In this document: one piece after another, positions 14,148-26,300 of the stretch
Position numbering within the stretch: position 1 is the first letter of the stretch
How the letters are laid out: each line of letters opens with the position of its first letter
DNA from: Neodontobutis hainanensis
Lineage: Eukaryota > Chordata > Actinopteri > Gobiiformes > Odontobutidae
Length of the DNA stretch: 64,000 nucleotides
Assembly (NCBI GenBank): GCA_024349245.1
Contig: JALDNG010000016.1
Coordinates: forward strand, 5,533,501-5,597,500
Direction: 5' to 3'
The notes under the pieces: model-generated
Told to the model about the DNA's origin: nothing
Database searches by the model: none
The model's input: only the letters and a program-made list of their open reading frames with translations
Translations under genes and position numbers: made by a program

Positions 14148-15204
14148 CTAAAAAGAGTGAAAACGTCATTATTGTACGTATTGTAGTGTACACCACGTGA
14201 CGTTTTAAATATAAAACATCTCAAATCAATTTTTGGAAAGAAACTGTACTTGAGTGTGCACTTAAATCTTAGGTCTTTGGAAAAAAGTAAAAATAGAGCC
14301 TTTGTGTAAGTGAACTGTAGTGAGCATGCCATCCACAGATGCCAAAATTTGAATTTCACAAAACACCTCATTTAATAACATTGAGTAGAAGGTACCATAG
14401 TATCAATACTTACAAATGATTTGGTTTAGAAGGATATTAGTAACTTATCACTTATCTTGCTGCACAAACTTTGTTGTAGTCAGCTAGCCACTCTTGTCAA
14501 CTATCACTGGTAAGCCATGGCTGCTCTTTCCTCTTGGTCCCATCCTGATCCTGCAGCAAAGAGGACAACCAAGACAGCACTGTTGCTGAAAAAGTAGCCC
14601 AGCTCTAAACCTACATCTCCCCCTAGCGGGACTAAACGAGTGGTGCAGCCATGGGGTAAACTAGTGCGTGCAAAAGCCAGTGTTTGCCGCTAATTATTAT
14701 CCCTACATCTATCTTCTGTGATTTTTTTATTCTTTTTACCATCATTGTCTTCTTCTTCTGCCAAAGACATCATGGACTCAATGTAAATGTCTGAAATGAA
14801 ACTAATCCATTGTGAGCTGCGGGACTCCTCTGAAGGATGTCCACTGGGATACAACTAATAGCGACTAAGTCTTTCAACTGTGTTAAACATTGTAAAATAG
14901 GCCAAGGACTCATTAAATGGAACCGTGGCCTTGGTGGTGGGGTGATGTTGACTTCTTTAACTTGACTTGAAAAATGACGTAAGGGGATTTGGGATTTGGT
15001 GTTGTGTGAAAGCTGGCCTTTGTTAAGTGGGACAAGGGCTTTTGCATTGTCAGGCTTGACACTGCACTGTATGATGTGGGCTTCACTCACGTTGAGGTTT
15101 ACTGCTTCTTCACACTAAGAGGAAACACTATGACAGAAACAGCATTAATGACTTATACTAGTCTGCATTCATGTATTCATCATCTATCACTAATAAAATC
15201 TTTT

Positions 15205-15430
15205 ATTTTTTTAATTATCCCTTTATTATCCCTGTGGGAAAATTCATTGTCAGCAGCTGCCATTAGGGGCTGCCCAGGGACCCAGGTCATGTCACTAACC
15301 AGAGATAGCAGATGTTTGTATATGTTTTGATGTTTTGATGTGGGGGAACTGGAGTACCTGGAGAAAACAACCCAAGCACGGGGAGAACATGCAAACTCAA
15401 CACAGAAAAGCCCTGTCCAGGATATCAAAC
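15205..15430. repeat. Teleost interspersed repeat fragment (LINE-derived type)
   Basis: The segment contains the widespread fish repeat signature around GGGGAGAACATGCAAACTC, preceded by a diverged 'GTGGGGGAACTGGAGTACCTGG' type stretch and by a TTTATTATCCCTGTGGG box. I recognise this combination as a high-copy teleost interspersed repeat associated with non-LTR elements, but I cannot name the family safely. It carries no intact reading frame. Confidence 0.55.
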
Positions 15431-15949
15431 TGTGGACTAGACAGACTAGACAGACTAGACTTCTATGTGAAGTTTGCATCTATGCATTAACCAACCAGTT
15501 GTCTGGGAAAGCATGTAGATATCGGGCTTATACGACAACTGATTTATTTTTTTATTATACAATCAAAACAATTTCATACTGGCAGCATTTTCTTTGACTT
15601 TAGACTTTCTAGTCACCTCTTACTCTCTGCAGTCTGCTCCACGTCATGCCTCCCTGTCTCTCTGCCTTTCTCTTATTTTTGCTTTGGATTACTTTTATAA
15701 GTTTGCTGCAGTGTTTACCGCTTGTTGCTCCAGGATTCTCTTCCTCACTCACTGAGGATGTTTGGCTCTGTTGATACACTTCAAACTATTCCTATTATAA
15801 ACAGACCTCACACACAGTCATACGTTCTCATTGCATCTTAAAGGTGTTATTTAGCTCATCTAAAGAGAGCTCAGGAGCAAAATGTTGGGAAACAGAGTGG
15901 GTACGTCAAACAAATAAAGCAATGTCAGATGGAGACTGAAGGAAGACTT

Positions 15950-16130
15950 GACATACATTTACATTTATTCATTTGGCAGACGCTTTTATCCAAAGCGACT
16001 TACATTGTTCTACAGTAATTACCAGTGTTACAGCCACTGGAGGCAAGGGGTTAAGTGTCTTGCCCAAGGACACAACAACAGTATGAACTGTGGGGAGAGT
16101 GGGAATCGAACCAACTACCTTCGTTTCGGG
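15950..16130 (-). repeat. tRNA-derived SINE copy, tail type 2
   Basis: Read on the minus strand, this begins with a Pol III B-box-like GGTTCGATTCCC (plus coordinates 16101-16112). It continues through the conserved body GTGTCCTTGGGCAAGACAC and ends with a tail containing GTCGCTTTGGATAAAAGCG and CAAATGAATAAATG. The A box is missing or eroded, so it is a 5'-truncated copy. It shares its body with the copy near 40.5 kb but has a different 3' tail. Confidence 0.7.
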
Positions 16131-16549
16131 TTTTACATTAACATTAACACTAATACCTACTGTATATAACTTTTTAGACTAATTGTTTACACTATTTTTT
16201 AACATGTTTTAATATTAAAAGTATTCCTTGAGAGTATCTCAACTAGCTAATTCATTTGAATTATTAATTGGTGAAAGGAGGAAAAAAGGAAGAGATAAAA
16301 TTTAAGATATACTTTAATTTATTTAACAGACAAGGTTTCGATCCAACACTGATCTTCCTCAGGTTCTATTGATTAAAATTTTATGTTAGGAAAAAGTGTA
16401 ATTGGTGATAATTGAATTTACAATGTGATGATAAATACTTAACCCATCATTAATCCCTGACATAAAGGCTGTTTGCTTTTGGTGGAACAGTGACCCCTGT
16501 TGATCAAAAGTGTCCATCGCAGCTCAAATCCGTTTCCCGGTAAACATTC

Positions 16550-16596
16550 GAGCCAACATGGCGCTGTACGTGGAGTTACAGGAAATACATCTGTGA
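16550..16596 (+). promoter_or_regulatory. thumpd2 leader: YY1-like motif overlapping a 12-codon uORF
   Basis: CCAACATGGCG (16553-16563) resembles the YY1 site (CAAGATGGCG core) typical of TATA-less housekeeping promoters. Its internal ATG at 16558 opens an upstream reading frame of 12 codons that ends in TGA at 16594-16596, 32 bases before the main start. The uORF matters only if transcription starts upstream of 16558, which the sequence cannot show. Confidence 0.4.
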
Positions 16597-16628
16597 TATT
16601 CTACTAACTCTTAACACTGACTGAACCG

Positions 16629-19600
16629 ATGGATGAACGGATTTCTGTGCGGTATTTCTGTACCGCCGGCAAAGGGATGGAGTATTTTGTGGTTGATGAG
16701 GTTTATGGGAAACTAGCAGCAGAAAATGTAAGTGGTTCTCAAAATACTAAGAAGTTGGATGTGCCAGAAAGAGATGCCAAATAAGTATGATGAAACAAGG
16801 CTTTTTTTTAAGGCATACATTAGCTGCTTTTACAAACATAATGATACAAACATCATGCAAGACAACATTTTGTCTTGCATGACCCCCAGTTGTACCCTCG
16901 AGGGGCGGCTGGGATGGGCTAGGTGGGCTAAGCCCCTACTGTTACATTTACTTAACAAAAATCTTCTGTTTCTGTCTGAACTTAATTTTTGCCTCAGTCT
17001 TTAGTTGAGTGATAGAACATTGCAGTATTTAGTGGAAGATATAACCATATTATGTAGAGAATTCTGGAAGTTTTAAGCGTTTGTGTAAAATAGAAAGAGT
17101 TTGTTTGACATAATCCTTAGTTATTTTGAGTAAAAGTTTGTTTGATAAAGCATAGTGCTGCTATAAATTTACATCCCAAATATGATTATATTTATTAGCT
17201 CACCTACCAAATATCACCACCAGCCGTCACGTACCCTCAACAGACTCTTTGATTTTTCAGGTGTCCCGTTTGCAGGGAAAAGTGATTTTTAGTTCTTCTG
17301 CTAATATCAACACCATCATCAATCTAAAGTCTGCAGAGAGACTCTTTCTCTTGTTGAAACATGACACGCCATTAAATCTGCCAACCCACATCAACCAAGG
17401 TACAAAACCTCAGCAGTTTGCACATTTCATTTCATTCCATGTTGCTCTTTCTGCTTAGCGCTCTTTATCATGAACAGCTTTAATGTTTTCTTGTAGCAAA
17501 AGCAGCCTCTCTGCTGAAATCCAAGCTGCTGGTTGACACAGATGAATGGACCAATGCTGCAATGTTATGGGAGCGTCTGCAGAGGGAGGTAAAAGACAGA
17601 AAGAGCAGTGACTCCAATCCCATTCCAATCCCTGTCTTCGGTGTGAAAAGAAAAAGGGCGGAACCAAGCAAGATTGAAGAGCTTGGAGAAACCACAATAG
17701 CAACAGTTCAAGAGGGAGATGAGAGCATGAACAGCAGGATCAGTCAAGAACAAGATGGAGGGAAAATGCTGGAAAGTAAGAGACAGACATCTATCTAATG
17801 GGGAAAATACAAACAATGGTGCCTAATATTGTTTTTGTCTCTTTTTTTTTTGGTGCCACTGAGCTGCCAACTTCAGACTTGGTTTCTTTTAGAATCAGCT
17901 GCAAGTGTAATGGAACTCTGGCTCAATACTTCAGCACACAGGTGAAGAAAATGTAGAAATGGATGGCAATCTCATATTAAGGCGAAAATGTGATTTTTAT
18001 ACCACTGTTTTATCTAATGCAGGATGTAAGTAAAGTCCTGGGATCAGGTCTGACCAGATTGCTTGGGTGGAGGGTTGACCTCCGAAACCCACAGTTAGAG
18101 GTAGGTTTTATTATACATTTTGTTTACTTGGATACAAACATATGTTTAGGTGTAACCTATGATAATTATCAATGCACTGTTACAGGTAAATATCAATTTA
18201 ACAGATGATCATTGCCTCCTGGGGATTCCTTTGACAAAGTAATTGATGGCATAAATTAATTAACTGTAATGCATTACATGTAAATAATAATACATTTATT
18301 TTATTTTTTTCATCAATGGTCCCTTTGTCTTTATCTTTCTTTAGATTGCCTTTAGCTAACAGGACCTACATTAAAACTACTGGTCTGAGGTCTACAGTTG
18401 CCTGGGCTATGGCCTCACTGGCTCAGATACAGGTACTTAACCAGTATTAGAAGAGGCACAATAATCTATTCGGATAATTGTTAACGCAAATAACACTGTT
18501 TGCATGTAAACCTTCCAGCCAGGGTCTTGTGTGGTTGACCCAATGTGTGGGGTGGGAACCATCTTAATAGAAGCAGCACAGGAGCATCAAGTACAGTTGT
18601 ATAATGCATCTCTTTTTATGTTGACTAACTGCATATTGTGAAAATAATAAATAAAAATACATAATTGACATGCAACTTTTTTAAACAGGATGCATACTTC
18701 CTGGGAATAGATAATGATGATGGGCAGCTGCTGAAAGCCAAGGGGAACATAGCGTATGCAGAGCTCGAAGACAGAATACAATTGCTTAAAGGGTCATCCA
18801 CGGGTAGGCACAAGTATTAATAAAAATACAGAATTTTGCATTATAGGGAAAATGTAACCCAAATGTCTTTAGCAGGCAGCTGCGAGTGATTTTTTCCATT
18901 GTTTTTATAAATTGGTTTAGTGTGATGGAAAAATGGAATGGAAAAAGACATTCATGTAAAATTGTGGTCTTTTCTTTTCACCTTTATTTTACTTCATGAC
19001 TTTTCTGGTTTCTTTCTTTCTGTATGTGCAGAACTACCTTTGAAGAGTGCCAGTGTAGATGCTGTGGTGTGCGACTTGCCTTTTGGTAGGAAGTTTGGCA
19101 CTAAAATGGACATAGCCGTCAACCTACCACTAATCCTTACTGAGATGGAAAGGTAGCTATTTCCGTTTATAATAATGACAAATATAAGAATTATGAATTA
19201 TATACATTTTTTATAATGTTTGTATTGGTTGGTTTGTCAATGGTGTTTCAAATTAAGCATCTGCTGTTGAAGGGGAGTGAATAAAGATATACTTCTTTCT
19301 GTCCTTTGTGCCAGAGTCCTTTGTGTTGGTGGTACCCTGGTTCTCCTCCTGAGTCCCCAGTTATCCTGTCTACTAAAAAAACTTCACACACAGGAAGGCA
19401 TTAAATCAAACTCTGTTCAAGAAAAGAAGGCTCAAACTGAGATTCAAGACAGCTCATCTGTTGCAGCATCTTTTACAAACCAGCTGTTCTGCCAAGACCA
19501 CACTAATGGACCAGGAGCCACACAAGAAACAGTACGTCTGTGTGGACATAACTGGACTTCTCCTCTCTCCTCTCTGAGGCATGAGACAACACTCAGGTTC

Positions 19601-19657
19601 AGCTTAGGTGCAATAGATGGGCTAATGCACAAATATGTGAAAACTACTTATGTGTAA
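16629..19657 (+). CDS. thumpd2: THUMPD2, THUMP-domain RNA guanine-N2 methyltransferase
   Basis: Eleven exons: 16629-16727, 17261-17399, 17497-17775, 17877-17941, 18023-18100, 18186-18238, 18345-18432, 18519-18590, 18689-18803, 19032-19152 and 19315-19657. They encode 483 residues (human about 503). The first part and exons 4-5 form the THUMP RNA-binding region (DVSKVLGSGLTRLLGW, DLRNPQLEV). The Rossmann methyltransferase follows, with the SAM-binding motif VDPMCGVGTILIEAA near residue 273 and the catalytic DLPFG near residue 344, the THUMPD2-type replacement of the usual DPPY/NPPY. Human THUMPD2, with TRMT112, makes m2G in U6 snRNA, which links it to splicing; that role is carried over by homology. 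The exon 4 acceptor at 17876 was chosen over the AG at 17892 because only it keeps the frame and yields the conserved SFRISCKC. Confidence 0.93.
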
Positions 19658-19663
19658 AATAAA
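19658..19663 (+). terminator. Poly(A) signal directly after the thumpd2 stop
   Basis: AATAAA starts at the first base after the TAA stop codon and is followed by a T-rich stretch from 19667. If used, the mature 3'UTR would be only about 20-30 bases long. A weaker ATTAAA at 19878-19883 is the next candidate downstream. Confidence 0.5.
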
Positions 19664-20165
19664 TAATTTTTTTTCAGAACATATATAGTTCTTCTAATGT
19701 GTTTAGACTGTGCATTTTACTAAAAACATTTGTGTCAGGAATGCTATTTTATGAGGCTTTAGTAGTACATTTGGACATATAATGCATATTCATCATGAAA
19801 AGTAACAGTATTATTAATTTTTCAGTAATGACCCAGCTGTATTATGTTCCCATCTGCCATGCTTAGACCAGATTTACATTAAAAGGCTTAGAATTTCTTT
19901 TTATTTTACACTTATTTATAACAGTGTGAGTTCCTATATTTCTTGCAGATTTGCCATACACAATTCTATTAATGATAAATGAAATGAGTGAAGTAAAACT
20001 ATTTTATTGTAAATACTGGACTTATCAGCATAGCTCTTTCTATGCTTTTATTATAAACTGTACGTATTACTGTGCAGAATCAACAATACATTATCCAATG
20101 GAAGTCACTTTTGTAAGATCCACAATGGCACTCACAGTATGGAGAAGGTACGCCATGATGTCTAT

Positions 20166-20232
20166 TGCGCATGCTCATTGCGCAGTGGAAGCCATGTTGG
20201 AGCCACAGTGTAGTCGGGCTGGAAATTTCTGA
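20166..20232 (+). promoter_or_regulatory. map4k3 promoter and leader: NRF1-like and YY1-like sites, 12-codon uORF
   Basis: TGCGCATGCTCA (20166-20177) differs by one base from the palindromic NRF1 consensus. A second TGCGCA lies at 20179-20184. GCCATGTT (20191-20198) is the reverse orientation of the YY1 core. Its ATG at 20194 opens a 12-codon uORF ending in TGA at 20230-20232. No TATA box is seen. This fits a housekeeping-type promoter within the 664 bases between thumpd2 and map4k3. Transcription start sites are not known. Confidence 0.45.
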
Positions 20233-20321
20233 CGCCGTATGTTTTTCTTAAAATATTTGGTTTTGTCTATCGTTTGGGGTTCGTCAACCTTCCGCTATCG
20301 GTGCCCTAAACGTCAGTGGAA

Positions 20322-23300
20322 ATGATGAACTCCAGTGTTGACCTATCCCGGCGGAATCCGCAGGAGGATTTCGAGTTGATCCAAAGGATAGGAAGCGGCA
20401 CATACGGAGATGTGTACAAGGTAAAGCTGCATCAAGGAAAGCGTCCCTGTTTTCATTATCGGACACACAATTTGGATAACGATTGTTTGATTTCGCTTAT
20501 GGCTTTCTAAAGCTCTTCTGCCGAGGGTTGCATTCTAGCAGACATCAACATATTCAGCTTATGATAGTTTGAAGCGATCTGCTCAATTGTGCGCGTTGTT
20601 GGTGCAACGTTTTTTGGGCCAACTCCTGAACCTAATTCCATTATCGGACGTGGTTGTTGATGTTTTGTGGCACGCATTATTTTTGCCCAACTTTCTGGTT
20701 ATTTGGCTTTTGTTATTACAACTTCGACTTACACCGGGCACCAATGATAAGAGCTCAAAGTCATGAGTTGAATATCTTGTCTAATGGTTTAGCCAAAACA
20801 ATTGACACTCCACTTTGCACTTCAGAAGTGTAAAGTAGTCACAGACAAAGGTATATGTGGCTCTAGCACACTTCTGTACAAGCACTGATCTTTAAACGTT
20901 CTTCAAATATATTAGTTAAGTGCTAATTACAAGAAACAGCTTGCTATTGCCTCGTTAGCCACTTGTATGCTAACTTATCGTCTGCTGTTTTGCTGCAACA
21001 CAAAGACAAAACACAAACGCGTGTTTTTTTTTCATACATGGATTTGTAACCTAACGAAGACGGACAATGTGGCTATTGTCAATAATGGCACGGAGGTATG
21101 CATTTATAGCATATTTATCATAAAATGCCCCGCTTTTGCCAGACTGACAGCTGCCTGCGTTTGTCCAGTTGAGTTAAGCTAACGCACTGTGGGCAGAGAA
21201 GGCTATAACAAAAACAACCACAGTGTACTTCATTATCTCCATAATAATCAACATTTAAACATGTCCTTGTGCTGACCTTAACATCTAAACTATTAGGCCA
21301 GTCCTTAATATTTGGTCTTTTTCTGTTTAGCATTTTGTCTATCTTTCTTTATTTCCTTTCCATGCTTTTCCCGAGGCCCAGAGCTCATTCCCTGGCATCG
21401 GCTCCTGAGTCACAGCCCAACCCCAAAATTGTCACGCTGCTACTTGCAATATGGTAACTTAACGGATTAAAGGTTTTTGATAGTGCAATAATGGCCTTCA
21501 TTAGCTGTAACACACAAAGTAACACCGTAGCAAGAAGATATGTTACAAAACTTTTAGAAGACTAGTGAAAGACAAGTGGAAAAAAAATGTATACAGATTT
21601 GCGATATTGGAATATGTCAACTTAAATACTGCCTGACAATATACAGGGAGTCTAAGTCTAATTATTGGTATGTTGACACAGCATTCAGTTGTGTAGTTTT
21701 ACAGCAGCATACACCAGGTCAGGTTATACATGTTAGAACTTCACACTCCTCTTGTTGTGTTTCTAGCAACCTGGTGTTGAGGAATTTAATTTCACTGCTG
21801 TGTGGGGAGATGCCTTTGACAGGCTTGAGATTGATTAAACAGTTTACTAGGACTAGATTATGTTTGGTGAACTTCCAGGCTCTTTCTTGGTATTTACATG
21901 GTGACGTATATAGCGATAAAAGACAGGCTTTTCTGGCACATTTGCATTTAGTTACAATGTTATGCTGGTTTATACTTTATAGCCTACTGACTTTTTATTT
22001 TATTTTTATTTTCTCTGTTGTCACTCGCCCTGCTGGAGATGATTTGTTTCTAATTTAGGTTCATTATCTTTTAGTATTAGTTGGGCACACTCATGTCGGA
22101 TACAGATCTTTCTAAAGTCCAGAGTAGAGAGCCTAGTCTGCTATTTCCAAAGTCTTGTTTCTTCACAAAGCATTTATAACTTTTAACAGAAATAAGACTG
22201 CGATAGATTTACAAACAAAGACATATTAAGTAATATCACTATGAGCACTGAGGCGCTGTTAACCTCAGTGATGTCTATATTTGGTTCTGTTGTTGGTCTG
22301 TGAAAATGTGTGACATGTTTGAGCCAGAAACAGTTCAGCCAGAATTCTGTTTGTGAGCCTATATCTATTTCTGTGAGGAAGGTTATTGACTAAAGATATA
22401 TAGCCCTCATGTTTAGAAATATAGGATTACAGATAGAAATCTTATTAGTCGATAGAACAACACAAACTATTCCAAAATTCTAGATATTTATCTCTCCACT
22501 GTACTTGTGTACAGATGTGGAATCGTCACTACCAGTTTTCTTAGTCACACTTTGCAGCCAGACTAAATTAATTCTTTAGTTGATCTCCGAGGTAAGGTCA
22601 GACTGGTTTGACTGTTTGGGGAATTTAAGCTTCTATGGCATGAAATCTTTAAAATGTGAACAAAACAAAATAATTCACATATCATGGCTAATTTCCTTGG
22701 CAGAGGAAAACCGTCAGTTGATGTTGATTATATTCTTTCTGGGAAAATGCAAAGGCTTCAGTTTAACCAGCACTTGAGTTGTGGTGTTGTTTGTGCTTCA
22801 TTGAACAGCTGACATTTTAGCAAATGGTAGTGTAGAGTAACTTTTTCAAAACCTTAGGTAAGGACTAGTCCAGTGTGCTTCAAAACAAACTGGAGAAAAT
22901 GTAAGGTTCCAAAACTATGTTTATATTGTCAAACATTTGACTCATATTCATATACATTGGATAAACTTATGAATGTTTATAAAAATGTTGTGCTCAGACA
23001 TGGATGTTGGCTTACCAGTTTGATGCAGAAAACATTTGCCTGAAAGATGGGAAGAAAATAAACCTCAGCTGTACCAGTTGCTCCAATACACACAGACATT
23101 TAAATGTATGTTTTTTGTTGATGTATTCAAATTAAAGTGGTTAAGATAAGGAATCTGGGTTTACCACACAAGTGTGAGTGCCTGCCATGGAGTACAGTTA
23201 GTAAATTGTGCCATTGATCTTCTTTTGCAGACACTTTTTGATTTAAACCTCTTCAATAAAATGCCATTTTAAGCTTCTGTAAAGCCCTGACAGCTGGCTT

Positions 23301-26300
23301 AAATGGTATTGTCCTAATAGGTGCAAAACTTACTCATTGTGCTGCAACTGGTCAGGATACTGTTTATTTGCCAATACACAGGATATGGTCTAACTGCTGC
23401 TGTTTACAGAGAATGCTTTTTTTCAAGGTGGGGAAGGCTGAGAAAGCAAATGCAGTGAGGCAGTGTGGTGAAACTGATCAGATGCTGACAAATCTGTTTG
23501 GTAGCAGTGCGGACTGTGAAAGTGTGCCAAGTCTGGCTGTTTCAAGTCCTGCTTCTCAAAGCTAAATAATAGAAGCCATATACTCCCCTTTTTTAAATTA
23601 ACTGTGGTAAATATGGTGCAGGTTTGTGGCACAGCTGGGCAGCTGAGGTCCTGGAATGTAGGGATCACTTCCTTGTATGTGTTAATGTGTATGTGTGTTC
23701 ACGTCCTATTGTTTCAGACCAGACTGCCTCAGCAGAGGAAGAAAGTAGAGCAAAGAGCTTGAGCCAAGTTAACAACACAAATCCAGATGATTGTTCTGTC
23801 ACATGCACAGACAGTGCAATGGCAGTTGCCGAGCCACAATTAAAATGACTAGTCCAGAATCATCCTGTTTTTGTTGCTTTTCTTGTATGTACTCTAGTGT
23901 TCATTCACAAAACACTCAAAATAAGTGGTTGAAAACTATTTGGCTTCAGAAAATCACATCTCCATTGTAGCCCACTTCTGCTGTAATAAATTCTCTAAGA
24001 AGTGAACTTCTGGTCCAGCTGCAGATTAATAACTCAAGTATTGAGTTAAGAATTGAGTTAAAGTATTTTCCACAACATTTAAAGACACTATCCCAGTGCA
24101 TGAGGGACAAAACCATATGTACCTGTAACCGCTTGCGTTGCCTACATTCAGCATTCTTCTGTTTGAATGAGCCAAAGACGCTTGAGCCAAAGCTTTAAGA
24201 GTACTGTACAGCTCTGTTGAGGAGTACAATTAGAAACAGGTGATGAACTCTGTGGGCCTTACAAAGTGCAAACAATCCACAAATCATGTATTTGTATTTA
24301 AAAAAAATAAAAATACATAGTCCTTTTGGCCTTTTTAATGCCAACTTAGTGATTTACACATTTTTTTAGATGGGTAGGTGGCAGGAGGTAGGCTCTCTCT
24401 GCACTGTAGTATGTTTTCTGGCAGCAATTAAAAGTGCGTACTGTCTTTTGGCAAGCAGTGTTGCTGCACTATGTGTTGCTATTGCCAGTTCTGAGCTGTT
24501 TATCTCATTCTCACAAAGCCAAACTAAATTCTCTTTTTTTAATTTGACCTTTACCACCAACACCTAGCGGGACTAAGTTGAAGAAAATTAATGAATGAAT
24601 TTGACCTTTAAATCATAGACTGGGTGTTTGCAAAGTCAATTTATTTTGGAATAAAACTTAGATAATTCATTACCAATACTCTATCTGTTATTTAGTTATC
24701 TGTTATTACTCTTGGAAAACTACACAATTTCCCTTGGACACAAACAAATAATGCAATGCATTATGTGCAGGCGATTTCTGGGTGGGACAGTTCTATCGCT
24801 CAACTGTGTGAAGTGTGTGGTATGTGACTTTACTGGCCGACACCGAATGTTGGTCTCTGCAGCACACAAAAAGATAAGTAGAATTCAGATTACAGTTTCC
24901 ATTCACCAATAGATTTCTTAACTCAGATGTTAAAATACACTAAGCTTCAATAAAAGTTGTTTTGCTTGACTCTAACCCATGAGTTGTGGGACAATTGGTA
25001 TTCTACTGTGAGTGTTTTCTCTTAGTGTTTTGCTTGAGTGAGTGGGTGTTTTGCTTAAAGACAGGTGTGCCTCTTGAAATGACTTTACTGCATGCAGTGT
25101 TGCACCTCACCTGTTCCTGTCCTGGGGCAGTTGGCTTTTTATGTCAACTGTAGCTGCTGAGAATGGGGAAAAAAGTAGATTTGGAACCCTACCACCAACC
25201 CCTTAATGCAGTGAGTAAAAACAACACTAGAAGTTATACAAGGAGCTAATCGTGCCTTAATTTAGTCATTGGCCTAAAGGTGATGAGAGCACAAGTGAAA
25301 CCTGACACTTACTGACCGGACACACACTGGTTTAAACCTGAAATGACTTTCCACGGTTAAGGAATACAGTGGAAGATTGATTGGTAAGATATATTTAGCG
25401 TGCATTTTGCATGATGAGGATAATGTGATGTGATAAATATAAAGTGTGAACTAAATTAGCGCCATTAGCTGCACAAATGAGCTTTGAAAAATCCAAAGTG
25501 ACAGTCTGACAAGATTGGAACTGTACATGGCAGGATGACCTGCTTACATTATCAACATGTTGTTTTCCATAAATGAAAACGTTGATGACATTTGATAATA
25601 ATTCACAGCATACTAACCTTCACAGAGGAAAAACGGCAAAAGAGCTGTTGTTAGATTAAACATTAAAAACATGGTGTGACAGAGTTAAAAGGGACACAAT
25701 TTTAAGGTGGTCATAAAAAAAATATGGTATTTATTTAGCTAACCTCCGTAATTACCCAATGGTTCTCCAAAATTCACTGTCAATAATATGGGTTTGGTTC
25801 TCAAAAGTAATATACAGTATGGAGACAGGACAAGGTTGCTTGACTTGAGCAAGGGAGCAAGCTAATCAGAACTGGCTTATGCTAATGTTTTTGTTTTATG
25901 TACAGAGAGCAGCCCCTATGCCCACATCTCACAGAGTTGTTAAAAAGGATGGGACTTGTCCAAAACTGTGCAGACACCAAGCACTCAATTTCTAACTTTG
26001 CAATGAGACAGTTTCCTCCAATGCTGTGTTGTGGACTTAAACTCACCAAGCATAGTCATCTGTATCATTCATGCAGTGAGTTTTTTTGACTGAGATACTG
26101 ATAAGTCAGTTATTAGCTTTAGCAAGAATCTTTGTACAAACAAAAAAGTTATGGTCTTCATTCACTAGTTGCAACATTGGAGACTTTTTGATAATGTCTT
26201 AGACCTATAGGCGTTGTGACTTCAGACATATCTAACCAATCAAGTCCTATCAGGCTATGTGTTGTGCCACGAACGCTGGCACTGAACACTGTGAGTCATC

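Larger units (their letters stand above)
14150..16550. other. Intergenic or 5' leader between divergent genes
   Basis: This region separates the minus-strand unrecognised gene from thumpd2. It should contain the promoter and any untranslated first exon of the former. The recognisable content is two interspersed repeats near 15.2-15.4 kb and 15.95-16.13 kb, listed separately, and a short tandem AGACTAGAC repeat at about 15433-15462. I could not identify further coding exons. Confidence 0.5.

Noticed and set aside
14770..15090. Minus-strand 106-codon open frame as an upstream exon of the unrecognised gene
   Set aside because: It has no matching donor in phase with the exon at 14147 and no coding-like composition.
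17893..17941. AG at 17891-17892 as the thumpd2 exon 4 acceptor
   Set aside because: It gives a phase that leads to a stop in exon 5 (ATG TAA). The acceptor at 17876 keeps the frame and restores the conserved FRISCKC.
23368..23848. Two neighbouring open frames in map4k3 intron 1 resembling a spliced gene
   Set aside because: No convincing splice pair or conserved motif joins them; both are short and consistent with chance.
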